Below, piece after piece: positions 25,162 through 34,198 of a stretch of DNA of 44,358 bases. The notes beneath the pieces were generated by a model that saw only the letters and a list, made by a program, of their open reading frames with translations, was not told the origin of the DNA and searched no databases. How positions within the stretch are numbered: the stretch's first letter is position 1; the number at the start of each line of letters is the position of its first letter. The DNA comes from Planctomycetota bacterium (GTDB lineage: Bacteria > Planctomycetota > Planctomycetia > Gemmatales > Gemmataceae): positions 1 to 44,358 of the forward strand of contig JAKBCS010000017.1 of NCBI GenBank assembly GCA_021807595.1, written 5' to 3'. Position numbers and translations under genes: made by a program.

Positions 25162-26028
25162 ATGAACAAGGGCACGATTCTCGAACGGGAAGAATACATC
25201 GAACAGGCTTACCTGTTCCGCGTGCTGCGCGAGCGCATGGTCGGGGAAAACATGTCTTTGCAAGACGTGTTGGACCATGTCGGCCAAGAGATTCTAGCCA
25301 CGACGCGGCTCCCTTTTGCCGTGCAATTCTTGTGTGCCGAGGTGAAACACACGGGCTTGCTGTCCACGGGTTTCAGCCGCTTGCCGCATTACTTCGCTCC
25401 CTTTCAAGCCTATGTCGTCCGCTGCACCGAAGAGGAGAAGCTCCGCTTCGCCGCCGAGTCCGCCTTGTTGGTCTTGCAACGCGAGGCGGAGTATCGCAGC
25501 GGCACGCCTTCCCCTTCGGGTTTGTTTGTCTATCAATTCGAGGTGATTTGCCGCAATCGCCTCGGCTACGATAGCGGTCTGGCGAGCATGGCCGACGACC
25601 CGTTCTATCCGCCGGACTGGCGCGCGTTTCTGGAGACATTGCGTCAACAAGTTGGATTGGTGGACTTTGCGGAAATGGTATATCTGCGTTCGATGCAATA
25701 TGTAGGCGAACGGCGGCGACAAGAACCGGAGTACGAACCGCCTTTGCCCCCCGTCTTCGATTTGAAGGAGGGGAAAATTGCCGGCGCGCATCGGGGCAAA
25801 GATCCGTTGTTTCTCTTCTCCGCCTTGCAGCGACAACTCAATTATCCAGAAGTGCCGCGCCCCAGACCGCGCGACGACCTGTCCTCGAAGCTCGAGGTTC
25901 TTCAGGCTCGTCTGCGCGAACTGGAGGCGAGGCTGAAACTGGTGGAGGGCGAGCAGCGCGGCCACGTCGATCTCAGTCAACTCGGCAAACCCGAACTCTT
26001 GTCCGACCTGCCCGGAGACGAGACCTAA
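25162..26028 (+). CDS. Conserved-looking cytoplasmic protein with C-terminal coiled coil
   Basis: A 288-residue protein of unrecognised family, with no signal peptide or membrane segment. Residues about 1-190 are mixed helix and strand (YIEQAYLFRVLRERM, SLQDVLDHVGQEILATTRL, FAVQFLCAEVKHTGL). Residues about 235-275 (LSSKLEVLQARLRELEARLK) are a clear coiled coil. The first half resembles planctomycete proteins of unknown role. It may be read from a leaderless mRNA, as its promoter ends 6 bases before the ATG. It follows an FHA gene; a shared pathway is possible but not shown. Confidence 0.75.
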   Translation: MNKGTILEREEYIEQAYLFRVLRERMVGENMSLQDVLDHVGQEILATTRLPFAVQFLCAEVKHTGLLSTGFSRLPHYFAPFQAYVVRCTEEEKLRFAAESALLVLQREAEYRSGTPSPSGLFVYQFEVICRNRLGYDSGLASMADDPFYPPDWRAFLETLRQQVGLVDFAEMVYLRSMQYVGERRRQEPEYEPPLPPVFDLKEGKIAGAHRGKDPLFLFSALQRQLNYPEVPRPRPRDDLSSKLEVLQARLRELEARLKLVEGEQRGHVDLSQLGKPELLSDLPGDET

Positions 26029-26052
26029 ACTCGCTTCAAGCGCGAAGGTACT

Positions 26053-26277
26053 CTAGGCGGAAGGGCGTCGACAGCGAAAGGCGCGAAGGACTTCGTATAA
26101 ATCGGAGGTGATGACCACCTCGTCTTCGAGGAAATCCTGTAGCCAGCGATAGTTGTGCCGGTGAGCCAAGGCGACGAGGGGCAACAAATCGCCCAAACCG
26201 ACGCGAACAGTTGGTTCCTGAACCGGAACGTCGCATTCGTCTTTAGACACCGGGTAAACGCGAAGATGCGCGGCCAT
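26053..26277 (-). CDS. Small conserved-looking protein, unknown function
   Basis: A 74-residue protein starting at the ATG at 26277, with GGAGG 7 bases upstream; a longer frame to 26298 lacks such a site. The sequence AHLRVYPVSKDECDVP and RHNYRWLQDFLEDEVVITS looks globular, with short strands and a helix. No family was recognised. It is convergent with the coiled-coil gene, 24 bases between stops. Confidence 0.65.
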   Translation of the reverse strand: MAAHLRVYPVSKDECDVPVQEPTVRVGLGDLLPLVALAHRHNYRWLQDFLEDEVVITSDLYEVLRAFRCRRPSA

Positions 26278-26617
26278 CGTTGATCCTCCAGGCCACAAAC
26301 GTCCTTCGGGCCGCGGTTGCTTTGCCGTACCGCCTCTTGGCCCGCCCAGCCGTCGGAGCTTCGTGCCGCTTGCGGATTGGCTGGGACAAATGGTTTCCGC
26401 AACGCGGCAAGGATTCGTTCTCCCCCTTCATCGTCCGCGCGCGGTTGAGGACTTGCGGATTTCTGTCACAAAAAGCGCGGCGAGACGTCGTTTCCTTCGC
26501 TGACGTCGGAAATATCATGTACGCTGGGTTCCCTTCGGCGATCCGAAGGCGCGAGCATGGGGCGCGACGCAATCGCCCGGCTTACAACGCAATCGATGTC
26601 CCGTCGGGAATTTCAAT
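26278..26617. other. Intergenic region, about 340 bases
   Basis: Lies between the small gene at 26053 (minus) and gpsA (plus). A 175-codon open frame crosses it but has no protein-like features and overlaps gpsA in another frame. TATCAT near 26513-26518 is a possible -10 box for gpsA without a good -35. Nothing else was seen. Confidence 0.4.
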
Positions 26618-27625
26618 ATGCCAACCTCGATGGTCGTTCTTGGCGATGGTGCCTGGGGCACGGTTATCGCGCTTCTTTTGGCAAGGAATCCCGAACATCG
26701 GATCGTCCTGTGGAGCGCGCGTGAAGAGAACGGTCGGCTCATGCGCGAACGGCGGGAGAATGTCCGCCTGCTTCCCGGTGTTGTCATTCCTTCGACCGTT
26801 CACTTGACGACCGACATTCGCCAAGCCGTCGAAGGCGCGGCGCTGTGGGTGGCTGCGATCCCGACCGTGTATCTTCGGTCGACCCTGACGCGCATCGCGG
26901 AGGCAACGTCCACTCGAGCGCCGGTACTGAGTCTCGTGAAGGGACTCGAGATAGCCACGTTTTCGCGTCCAACGGAGATCGTGACGCAGGTACTCGGCGT
27001 GGGAGAGACGGCGGTTCTCAGCGGCCCTAGCCACGCCGAGGAAGTCGCGCGCGGGCTGCCTGCTTCCGTCGTTGCCGCAAGTTTCGATCCAGTCTTGGCC
27101 GAGTGGATACAGCGCTCGTTCGCGTCCGATCGCTTTCGCGTCTACACGAATCCCGATCCGCTGGGCGTCGAGTTGGCGGGAGCGCTGAAGAACATTCTCG
27201 GCATCGCTGCCGGCATCAACGATGGCCTGGGTTTGGGCGATAATGCCAAGGCGGCGTTGCTGACGCGCGGCTTGGTCGAGATGACGCGATTCGGCGTGGC
27301 GCTCGGCGCGCGCGAGCGAACCTTTACGGGATTGGCGGGATTGGGCGATCTCATTACGACTTGCATCAGCCCGCACGGACGCAATCATCGCGTCGGTCAG
27401 CGTCTCGCGCGCGGCGAGTGCTGGAGCGCGATCGAGGCCAGCACCAACATGGTAGCCGAAGGAGCATACACGGCGCGTAGCGTCCACGAGCGCGCCTCAC
27501 AAATGGGCATCGTTATGCCGATCGCCACCGAAGTCTATCGCGTGCTTTACGAGAAGAAGTCGCCGCGAGACGCCGTCAACGACCTCATGTTGCGCGAACC
27601 AAAAAGTGAAGGAGAATCTCCATGA
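26618..27625 (+). CDS. gpsA: NAD(P)H-dependent glycerol-3-phosphate dehydrogenase
   Basis: A 335-residue protein of normal GpsA length. It makes sn-glycerol-3-phosphate from dihydroxyacetone phosphate for phospholipid synthesis. The N-terminal NAD(P)-binding motif is GDGAWGTVIA, where GxGxWG is usual. The SLVKGLE strand, LSGPSHAEEVARG, the catalytic Lys in GALKNILGIAAGI and TGLAGLGDLITTC follow in order. The ribosome binding site GGGAA before the ATG is weak; an in-frame ATG 12 bases later is possible. It overlaps the DUF1802 gene by 4 bases (ATGA), so translation is probably coupled. Confidence 0.95.
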   Translation: MPTSMVVLGDGAWGTVIALLLARNPEHRIVLWSAREENGRLMRERRENVRLLPGVVIPSTVHLTTDIRQAVEGAALWVAAIPTVYLRSTLTRIAEATSTRAPVLSLVKGLEIATFSRPTEIVTQVLGVGETAVLSGPSHAEEVARGLPASVVAASFDPVLAEWIQRSFASDRFRVYTNPDPLGVELAGALKNILGIAAGINDGLGLGDNAKAALLTRGLVEMTRFGVALGARERTFTGLAGLGDLITTCISPHGRNHRVGQRLARGECWSAIEASTNMVAEGAYTARSVHERASQMGIVMPIATEVYRVLYEKKSPRDAVNDLMLREPKSEGESP

Positions 27626-28200
27626 GTCCACTCCAACACGCCTTGAAAGAATGGGCGGTCGTTTGCCGCGCTCTCGCCGACGGTCGGCAGGCGCTGCTTC
27701 TTCGCAAGGGCGGGATCGCCGAGAAAACGGGGCGATTTCAGGTCGAACACGAACGATTCTGGTTGTTCCCGACTTATGCGCACCAACAAAAGGAAGGTAT
27801 CGTCGCGGAGGAGGCGGCACGACTGGAACAGATCGAGGCGGAACGGCCTCCAGAGGGTGTGGCGCGGCTGACCCACTTCGCGGAAATCAAGGCCGCCTAT
27901 CAGGTGGAGGAACTCTACGACGTCGAGAAGTTAGCCGGTCTGCATGTATGGTCGGCGAAAACGGTGGAGACGAGATTCTCGTATCGCGGGTCGGGTTTGT
28001 GTGTATTGGCCGCGCGCGTTTATCGGTCGGTGGAGACGTTCGACCTGCCGGACAAAAAGGAGTACGCCGGATGTCGGAGCTGGGTGGAACTCGATCGAGC
28101 GCTGCCAACGGAGGGGGCGAAGCCGGTGATTACGGACGAGGCATTCGCCAACTTGCTGCGCACTTTGGATCTGTTGCTGGCACCGACGGCGTTCGCGTGA
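27622..28200 (+). CDS. DUF1802 family protein
   Basis: A 192-residue cytoplasmic protein. The N-terminus LKEWAVVCRALADGRQALLLRKGGI and WLFPTYAHQ are typical of DUF1802, a family common in cyanobacteria and planctomycetes and without known function. GAAGGAG lies 7 bases before the ATG, inside gpsA, and the start overlaps the gpsA stop. The pairing suggests co-expression; the link to glycerolipid synthesis is only contextual. Its 3' end converges on the large lipoprotein gene across a hairpin. Confidence 0.85.
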   Translation: MSPLQHALKEWAVVCRALADGRQALLLRKGGIAEKTGRFQVEHERFWLFPTYAHQQKEGIVAEEAARLEQIEAERPPEGVARLTHFAEIKAAYQVEELYDVEKLAGLHVWSAKTVETRFSYRGSGLCVLAARVYRSVETFDLPDKKEYAGCRSWVELDRALPTEGAKPVITDEAFANLLRTLDLLLAPTAFA

Positions 28201-28207
28201 GAAGTGT

Positions 28208-28238
28208 TGCCGCCGCGAGGCAGTCCCACGCGGCGGCA
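28208..28238. terminator. Hairpin between DUF1802 and the lipoprotein gene
   Basis: TGCCGCCGCG (28208-28217) pairs perfectly with CGCGGCGGCA (28229-28238) over an 11-base loop, in the 55-base gap between convergent stops. It probably ends transcription in both directions. Confidence 0.65.
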
Positions 28239-28255
28239 CGCACGACGGATACGGA

Positions 28256-30910
28256 TCATTTGGAGGCCACGATTTTCGCCGCGATCGGCCATTCGCGCCA
28301 TTCGGTGAACAGGCGAATGCCCTCCGCCGTTTCCTGAGCAAAGAGGCGGACGCGCGTCACGTCGTCGTGATAGCTGTAGGCTTTCAACACGGGGCCTGCC
28401 GCGTCGTCTTGACGGCGAAGGAAACCGAGGCGATCGAGATCCGCTCCCCACGCTTGTTGCAGAGCGGCGGCAACGTCGGCGGTCTTCAACGCCTTCGGCT
28501 CGCGGTGTCGAGCAATCACTTTCGACACCTTTCCATTTTCATACCATACGAGTAGCACATCGTAGCGGCTCTTGCTCGGCGGAACCAGCAATTCCGCGCC
28601 GTTGGAGGCGTACAACGGCGAACGAATCTGCCAGCTTTTGCGGACATCGCTCTGCTTTTCGCCGAGCTGGCACCCCTCCATGCCGCGCCCGCAGAACGTC
28701 AGTGGCGGCAGTAACAAATCGTCCGAATTCTCGACGGGGCAATCGCGCAAGACCACCTCGATGCCGCCCGAATCGCGCTGATAGGTCAAACAGGTGCGGT
28801 CGTCCACCCAGCGATAAAAGACGGGGGCCTTCCGCGTCGGCAAATCGGTCCACAATCCGGCCCACGGCGCGGCGAGGGCTTGCGGGGCTCCATTCGGCTT
28901 CGCCTTGAGAGTGTCCAAGAGCGACGGCGATTTCGGTCCCGGCGCGTGCGGTCCTTCCTGATAGCGCGTGCGAATCTCGCTCACGCGATCCGATGCGTTG
29001 AAGCGAACGAACAACTGGCGCGGCCAATGAGTCGCCGTGGCCTGCGGTTCGTTCAGGAAGAGAATGTTCCATCCATCGGACAGCTTCTGAACGCGGATGG
29101 AGCGCGAGTCGGGAAGCGCAGCCCGCACGCGATCGCGGGTTGCGCCCAACGACAAGTTATCGATGCCTTGAGAGGACAACGGCAGACTTCGCGCCAGACG
29201 TTCGCGCGTTTTTCCCGCGGCGATACGCTCCTGCCGTTCGCGTCGATCCAACGACTGAGCCGCTTCGAGCCGCGAAGCGAGAGCGGACGGACCTCTTTTA
29301 TCTTCGACTGTCATTTGAGGTGCTTTGTCCTCAAACGGCAGCGTCAATTGGAGCCGCGTTTTCTCGTCTTGCCAGGTGAGGACGAACCGGCCGCCGTCGG
29401 CACTTTCGTCGCTATCCAGCCGGGCGGAGCCATAGGCTGCCCAGAGCGGCAGTGCCAGCTGACGGAGCGCATCCCCATTGCGATCGACCGGCCAACCCAA
29501 CGTCAGTTTGGCGAGCAGGTCGGTGTTCGGCTCACATGCGAGTACGGCAGAAGCGAGAGGGCATAGCGATGCCGGTTGAGCGATGCAAGCCAATCGGTCG
29601 GCTTCCTTCACTTCCAAAGCCGCACCGGAGCGATCCGGTGCGAAGCCCAGCCGATTCTGCTCGAACGAGCGATCCAGATGCACGATGCCAAAGTCGCGCC
29701 CCGGCGCAGTCCGTCTCGTCGGATCCAAGTTGTTTCCGATGCGCACCGCCGCGCCACCGACACTGCCGCGCGTCAGCACGGCAACCTCGTAGGTGAGTCC
29801 TCCGCCGGTCCAACTCTGCCGGTTCAAACCGGGACACGTCACCGCTTCGTCGCTCTTGTACTTGTGTTCGACAAGCGGTAGAGCCAGCTGGCGCGCTTCG
29901 GGGAACCACGCATTCAGTTTCGGTCGATAGAGGATGAGCCATTGGGCAAGGCATTGATTCTCGTCGAGGAAGGCGACGACGCCTTCGGCTCCCTCGCCGG
30001 GCAGGGGCAAGGCGAGCAGGTCGAGCGTTCGTTCCACGGAGGTTTGGGATTTCGCCACCACGGCTCGGCTTGCCGCTTCGCCGTTCATCAGCGAAGCGAT
30101 TTCGCTTTTCTTCGCGCCGATGCCAAGTGCGGGAACGACATCGGGAACCGTTCCCCAGGATGCGAGCGCCGTATCGAGATCGTCTGCAAGGGCCGTCTTG
30201 TTGCGGCGTGGATCGCGCCAGGCAACGGCGGCTTGCGTTAACGCTTCTCGACCGCGTGCAAGCAAACTCGCCCCCAGCGCGCCCGCAGCCGATTTCGCAT
30301 CGAGAAGAGTACGCAGCTGTTGATGTAATAATACCAGGTCGGTCTCGCCGTCGGCCTCGCCGCTCGCCAGCCTCAACTCGGCATTTTGCAGCACCAAGGC
30401 AGTTAATCGCGTCCATTCGACCGGATAGTCGCGTTCGCACCGATAGGCGTCGATCGCAGTCAGCAGGGCTTTGTCGCTGGGATCGGCGAGTTTGAGCGCG
30501 GCCTCGCGGTCGCCGAAGCGCGCGAGATGAAGCGCGACGGCGGCGTCTTTCTGCCCCGCTTTTAGATACGGCGGGAGGCTGAACCCGGCTTCGGGCGAGT
30601 AGGCGGCTGCGGCAAAGACGATCGGCGCGATGGGCGGATGCAGTCCCGGCAACAAACGCACCGATTCGACGTTGCTCCTCGCAAATTGTAGTTGTTTCTC
30701 AACCGTCGAGGACCATTCCTGAGCGAGCTTGGCCTGCTCGGCACGCGGCAATTGAAGCCAATTGGCCAAGTCGATATCGGTCTTGTCGCTCAAATGCGTC
30801 GAGGTGTCTTCGGGAACAGTTTCTTCCACGGTAGTCTCGACCCGCGAACGACAGCTGGACAAGACCAGCAACGGCAAGAGGAAAAAGACTCCAAGCCGAC
30901 GTATCCCCAT
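28256..30910 (-). CDS. Large lipoprotein of unknown function
   Basis: An 884-residue exported lipoprotein. The ATG at 30910 follows GAGG and starts a lipoprotein signal: RRLGVFFLLPLLVLSSC, with the modified Cys at about residue 20. The frame extends to 30982 but those residues would bury the signal. No domain is recognised. The mature protein begins with helical segments (about 40-300), then has beta-rich stretches repeating a theme of Trp and Asp turns. DKRGPSALASRLEAAQSLDRRERQERI is a charged helix in the middle. The size and single-gene setting suggest an envelope protein; nothing shows its partner. Confidence 0.75.
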   Translation of the reverse strand: MGIRRLGVFFLLPLLVLSSCRSRVETTVEETVPEDTSTHLSDKTDIDLANWLQLPRAEQAKLAQEWSSTVEKQLQFARSNVESVRLLPGLHPPIAPIVFAAAAYSPEAGFSLPPYLKAGQKDAAVALHLARFGDREAALKLADPSDKALLTAIDAYRCERDYPVEWTRLTALVLQNAELRLASGEADGETDLVLLHQQLRTLLDAKSAAGALGASLLARGREALTQAAVAWRDPRRNKTALADDLDTALASWGTVPDVVPALGIGAKKSEIASLMNGEAASRAVVAKSQTSVERTLDLLALPLPGEGAEGVVAFLDENQCLAQWLILYRPKLNAWFPEARQLALPLVEHKYKSDEAVTCPGLNRQSWTGGGLTYEVAVLTRGSVGGAAVRIGNNLDPTRRTAPGRDFGIVHLDRSFEQNRLGFAPDRSGAALEVKEADRLACIAQPASLCPLASAVLACEPNTDLLAKLTLGWPVDRNGDALRQLALPLWAAYGSARLDSDESADGGRFVLTWQDEKTRLQLTLPFEDKAPQMTVEDKRGPSALASRLEAAQSLDRRERQERIAAGKTRERLARSLPLSSQGIDNLSLGATRDRVRAALPDSRSIRVQKLSDGWNILFLNEPQATATHWPRQLFVRFNASDRVSEIRTRYQEGPHAPGPKSPSLLDTLKAKPNGAPQALAAPWAGLWTDLPTRKAPVFYRWVDDRTCLTYQRDSGGIEVVLRDCPVENSDDLLLPPLTFCGRGMEGCQLGEKQSDVRKSWQIRSPLYASNGAELLVPPSKSRYDVLLVWYENGKVSKVIARHREPKALKTADVAAALQQAWGADLDRLGFLRRQDDAAGPVLKAYSYHDDVTRVRLFAQETAEGIRLFTEWREWPIAAKIVASK

Positions 30911-31012
30911 AGTTAGCCTCGCATAAAAGATCATCCGGCGATGCCGGCGCACCAATTCTGCCCCTGTTGGAGTGTAGGTCACAAATCGCCTCGAAGTCGT
31001 CGCTGGGCTATC

Positions 31013-31077
31013 AGCGTCTGTTTCAGAAGTCCCTCTCCCACCGAGTACAGGGGGAGAGGGCTTCTGAAACAGACGCT
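31013..31077. repeat. Long imperfect inverted repeat between divergent genes
   Basis: The arms 31013-31039 and 31052-31077 pair over 26 bases with one unpaired T at 31030, around a 12-base loop. It lies between divergent genes, so it is not a normal terminator. The CCCTCTCCC/GGGAGAGGG core resembles the hairpin at 22838-22866. A small non-autonomous element or dispersed palindrome is more likely. Confidence 0.7.
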
Positions 31078-31107
31078 CGACCTCTCACGCGGTTCGAGTG
31101 CGGCGCA

Positions 31108-31113
31108 TATAAT
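31108..31113 (+). promoter_or_regulatory. Candidate -10 box for the two-domain kinase-like gene
   Basis: A consensus TATAAT 78 bases before the ATG at 31192. No clear -35 box lies 16-18 bases upstream; the long hairpin ends 30 bases earlier and could influence expression. Confidence 0.4.
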
Positions 31114-31191
31114 GAGGTTGAAAACCACTCAATCGATCCTTCGCGCGGAAAGTCGTTCGAGTCTCGTTCCTCGATTTGAGGGAGAATCGCC

Positions 31192-32382
31192 ATGAACGTC
31201 CTCACAATATCGCGTCAATACGGGGCGGGAGGCGGAGAGGTAGCGCGGCGCTTGGCGGAAGCGCTGGGCTGGGAACTGCTCGATCGCGAATTACTGCATC
31301 GCGCCGCCGCCCTCGAAGAGGTTCCTGACGCCGAACTCGAACGTCTCGACGAGAAGGCCCTGTCGATGACGGATCGCTTGCGCCTCCATCCTCCCCACCA
31401 ACGCTACATGCACGGCTTGACCGAGGCGGCTCGACAAGCGGCGGCGCGAGGCAATGTCGTTCTGGTAGGAAGGGGAACGCGACAATTGCTCGGAGACATG
31501 CCGAATGTATGCCATCTGCGGCTCGTCGCTCCGCTCGATTGGCGCGTGCAGCGCATGGCCTTACTCGAAGGCTGGTCGATGGAACAGGCGCGGAAACGCT
31601 GTTTGGAAGTAGATCGCGCGCGCGATCGCTTCTCGCGCTATTTCTTCGGAGCGGAGACGCTCCAATCGGAACAGTACGACCTGACGGCGAACGCGGATCG
31701 CGTGCCGCTCGATGACGTGGTCGGCCTCGTGGTGCAATGGGTGCGTCCGGAAGCAGAGAGAGAGAAACCGAACGAGACCCGTTCTCGCGTTCTGACGCTG
31801 TCGCGGCAATTCGGAGCAGGCGACATCGGCTTCGCGCTGACACTTGGACTCCGGTTGAGTTTGCGCGTCATCGACCGCGAATTGCTGGAATACGAAGCGA
31901 CGCGCTTGGGCGTCGGCGAAGCGGAATTGGAACGGGTGGATGAACAACCGCCGACTATGTGGCAACGACTTCGCCCCGGCAGTTTGCACCATCGCTATTT
32001 CGAGACGATGGGGCACTTGATGCACGAAATGGCAGAGCGCGGTAAGGTTCTATTGGTCGGGCGCGGCGGCAACTGCTTTCTGCGCCAGCGAGCCGAAGCC
32101 TTTCACGTCCGCTTGGTATCCGAAATGGAGGTGCGCGTCCGGCGCGTCATGGAGCATCGTTGGCTGCACGAGGAGCCGGCGCGGCGGCTGATCGCGGAGA
32201 ACGATGCGAGACGGCAGAGCTTCCTCGCCAGCTGTTTCGGCGTCGATTGGTCCGACCCGTTGGAGTATCACTTGACGGTTAACAGCGGTCGATTGGGAGC
32301 CGAAGCCGTCGATCTCGTCGCCGCTGCGGCGACGAGACATTGGCAGCGAACCGAGGTAGTTCCCGTCGTCCCAGAGGCATAA
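31192..32382 (+). CDS. Two-domain cytidylate-kinase-like protein
   Basis: A 396-residue protein made of two related P-loop kinase units of the Cytidylate_kin2 family. Unit 1 (about 1-190) has ISRQYGAGGGEVARRLAEAL, LLDRELL and VVLVGRGTRQLL. Unit 2 (about 200-390) has LSRQFGAGDIGFALTLG, VIDRELL and VLLVGRGGNCFL. Family members normally have one unit of about 200 residues. The first P-loop is like the family; in the second, GAGD-I-G replaces the GSGGRE-type turn, so its nucleotide binding is doubtful. Members phosphorylate CMP or are of unknown substrate. GGGAGAA before the ATG sets the start. Confidence 0.82.
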   Translation: MNVLTISRQYGAGGGEVARRLAEALGWELLDRELLHRAAALEEVPDAELERLDEKALSMTDRLRLHPPHQRYMHGLTEAARQAAARGNVVLVGRGTRQLLGDMPNVCHLRLVAPLDWRVQRMALLEGWSMEQARKRCLEVDRARDRFSRYFFGAETLQSEQYDLTANADRVPLDDVVGLVVQWVRPEAEREKPNETRSRVLTLSRQFGAGDIGFALTLGLRLSLRVIDRELLEYEATRLGVGEAELERVDEQPPTMWQRLRPGSLHHRYFETMGHLMHEMAERGKVLLVGRGGNCFLRQRAEAFHVRLVSEMEVRVRRVMEHRWLHEEPARRLIAENDARRQSFLASCFGVDWSDPLEYHLTVNSGRLGAEAVDLVAAAATRHWQRTEVVPVVPEA

Positions 32383-32400
32383 ACTCGACGGCCTCTGGGA
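32369..32400. terminator. Hairpin overlapping the kinase-like stop codon
   Basis: TCCCAGAGGC (32369-32378) pairs perfectly with GCCTCTGGGA (32391-32400) over a 12-base loop containing the TAA stop at 32380-32382. It lies between convergent genes, the other ending at 32420, and probably stops both transcripts. Confidence 0.65.
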
Positions 32401-32419
32401 AGACGGAAAAGCAGGGCCG

Positions 32420-34141
32420 TTACTCCTTCGGCGCGTTGTGGATAACCTTACCCTTGATCCACTTCTCGACGAATGGATCTTTCTTGTTGTTGGCACCGTG
32501 AATCCAGGTAACATCGTTGTCGATGTCGTGGCATGAGATGCAGAAATTCTCGATGGCGCGGTTCTTGGCGAGGTTGTCGCCTTTCTTGCGCGCTTCGAGC
32601 CAGGGACGATTCATGCGATCGCGCCATTCTTGATTCTCCGGATTCTTGGCGTGAAGACTGCCTGGCCCGTGGCAGCTCTCGCAGCCGACATTGCGTAGCT
32701 TCGGTGTATCTTTATCGTTGGTGAAGCCGGTTTTGTAGCCGAAGCCGACGGTGTGGCAAACGATGCACTCGCCGTCGAATTGGCTGAGCGACGGATGCTT
32801 TTCTTCGACGAGCGTTTGATAGGCATGACTGTGCTTGCTAGCTTCCCAGACGGCCAAGGCGGCCTCGTGACATTTGCCGCACGCCTGAGTGCCGATGTAT
32901 TTGGGCGTGCCGTCGTCCGGATTGCGCAGGTCCGGCACGGGGTCCATCGCCTGGAGAATGTGTTTGCTCTGCCCGTAGTCCTTGAGGATGTCTTTCTGTT
33001 TCAGTTCGACCCGGTAATCCTCGATCATCTTCATAATGGGATGGTGGTCTTTTTGGTCTTTGGGCGTGTCGTAATCGACGCTCATTTCGACCAGTTGATA
33101 CTTGAACGAGAAGCTCTCGCCATTGCGATAGACGCCGAGTACCCCGATGTATTTCCCCTTATGGCCGAGGCGGAAGACATAGTTTCGATTGCCGTTATCT
33201 TGTTTCACTTCATCGGGATGGCCCGGCGGCTCATCTTCCTCACTGAGGCACATCACGATCGGGAATTGTGGAAATGCCTTGGCGCAGGCCAAGGCTTCCT
33301 TCCGTCCCGTGGCGTATCCGTGATAGAGAAGGATCGGTAGTTCGACCTTCTCGGCCTGCATTTTCTTCAGCTGTTCGCGGATGCTGTCGGCGGAGGGAAG
33401 AAATGCGACGGACGGATCCTTGATGGTCTCGCTAACGCTTTGGCCAACGATGCTGGTGACGCCGATCTTGATGCCCGTCTTGGGTACGGTTTGGATTTCG
33501 GCGGTCTTGAAGAAGGGGTACTTGGAGTCGGCGTCCTTCAAGTTGCCGACGATGACGGGTGGTTGCGGGAAGTTGGCCGACCATTCGTCATCGATCCGCC
33601 CCAGCGATAAGGCTCCCTCGTATTCACCGATACCAACGGCCATGTAGCCCATCTCTTTGAGGGCCATCATCGAATAGCGGTATTTGAGCCATCCCTGGAC
33701 GTTGGGTAGTTTGGCGGGGCCGCTTTTCTGAGGCAAATCGCCTAGATCGACGGCGACGACATTCCACCCGCGCGCCTTGAGCATCTGCATGAAGTTGTAG
33801 CGTCGCTCCAATCCGCCGACTTGGGGATACGAACACCCGCAAGGCATCATGTAGCCGTGTTCTTGAGCCGTCAGGACGACGACGAAATCCGGTTTGCCCC
33901 AGCCCTGAAACAGCCGCGCAGGGATGTCTTTGCCCGCCGTCGATGTCTGGGTTTTGTCGTTCGGCGTCTCCGGTGCTTTCAGCCAATAAGCCAGACCCGT
34001 GCCGCCCAAGGCGCTGACCAGGGTGAGACCCAACGCCGCCAATTTGAACGTCAAACCGCGTTTGCCCACGGAAACATCCTTCGCAGCGCTCGACTCTGGG
34101 GCAGTCGGCTGGTTCAACCCGTCGTCGTTCGGCCTATTCAT
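32420..34141 (-). CDS. Membrane-anchored tetraheme cytochrome c with N-terminal phosphoesterase-like domain
   Basis: A 573-residue protein. A single N-terminal membrane anchor (about 32-52, FKLAALGLTLVSALGGTGLAYW) places the rest outside the cytoplasm. Residues about 80-345 resemble metallophosphoesterase/5'-nucleotidase folds seen in cytochrome-linked proteins: MPCGCSYPQVGGLERRYNF and VAVDLGDLPQ. The C-terminal ~170 residues hold four CxxCH haem motifs (CGKCH, CIVCH, CESCH, CISCH), as in cytochrome c554-like domains. It probably moves electrons in the periplasm. GGAGGAAGG before the ATG supports the start. A DUF1573-like gene lies 57 bases upstream on the same strand. Confidence 0.85.
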   Translation of the reverse strand: MNRPNDDGLNQPTAPESSAAKDVSVGKRGLTFKLAALGLTLVSALGGTGLAYWLKAPETPNDKTQTSTAGKDIPARLFQGWGKPDFVVVLTAQEHGYMMPCGCSYPQVGGLERRYNFMQMLKARGWNVVAVDLGDLPQKSGPAKLPNVQGWLKYRYSMMALKEMGYMAVGIGEYEGALSLGRIDDEWSANFPQPPVIVGNLKDADSKYPFFKTAEIQTVPKTGIKIGVTSIVGQSVSETIKDPSVAFLPSADSIREQLKKMQAEKVELPILLYHGYATGRKEALACAKAFPQFPIVMCLSEEDEPPGHPDEVKQDNGNRNYVFRLGHKGKYIGVLGVYRNGESFSFKYQLVEMSVDYDTPKDQKDHHPIMKMIEDYRVELKQKDILKDYGQSKHILQAMDPVPDLRNPDDGTPKYIGTQACGKCHEAALAVWEASKHSHAYQTLVEEKHPSLSQFDGECIVCHTVGFGYKTGFTNDKDTPKLRNVGCESCHGPGSLHAKNPENQEWRDRMNRPWLEARKKGDNLAKNRAIENFCISCHDIDNDVTWIHGANNKKDPFVEKWIKGKVIHNAPKE

Positions 34142-34198
34142 AAGCGGCCTTCCTCCGTATCGAGATCGTTAACGCGAGGAGCGCGAGCGGCGCGGTCC

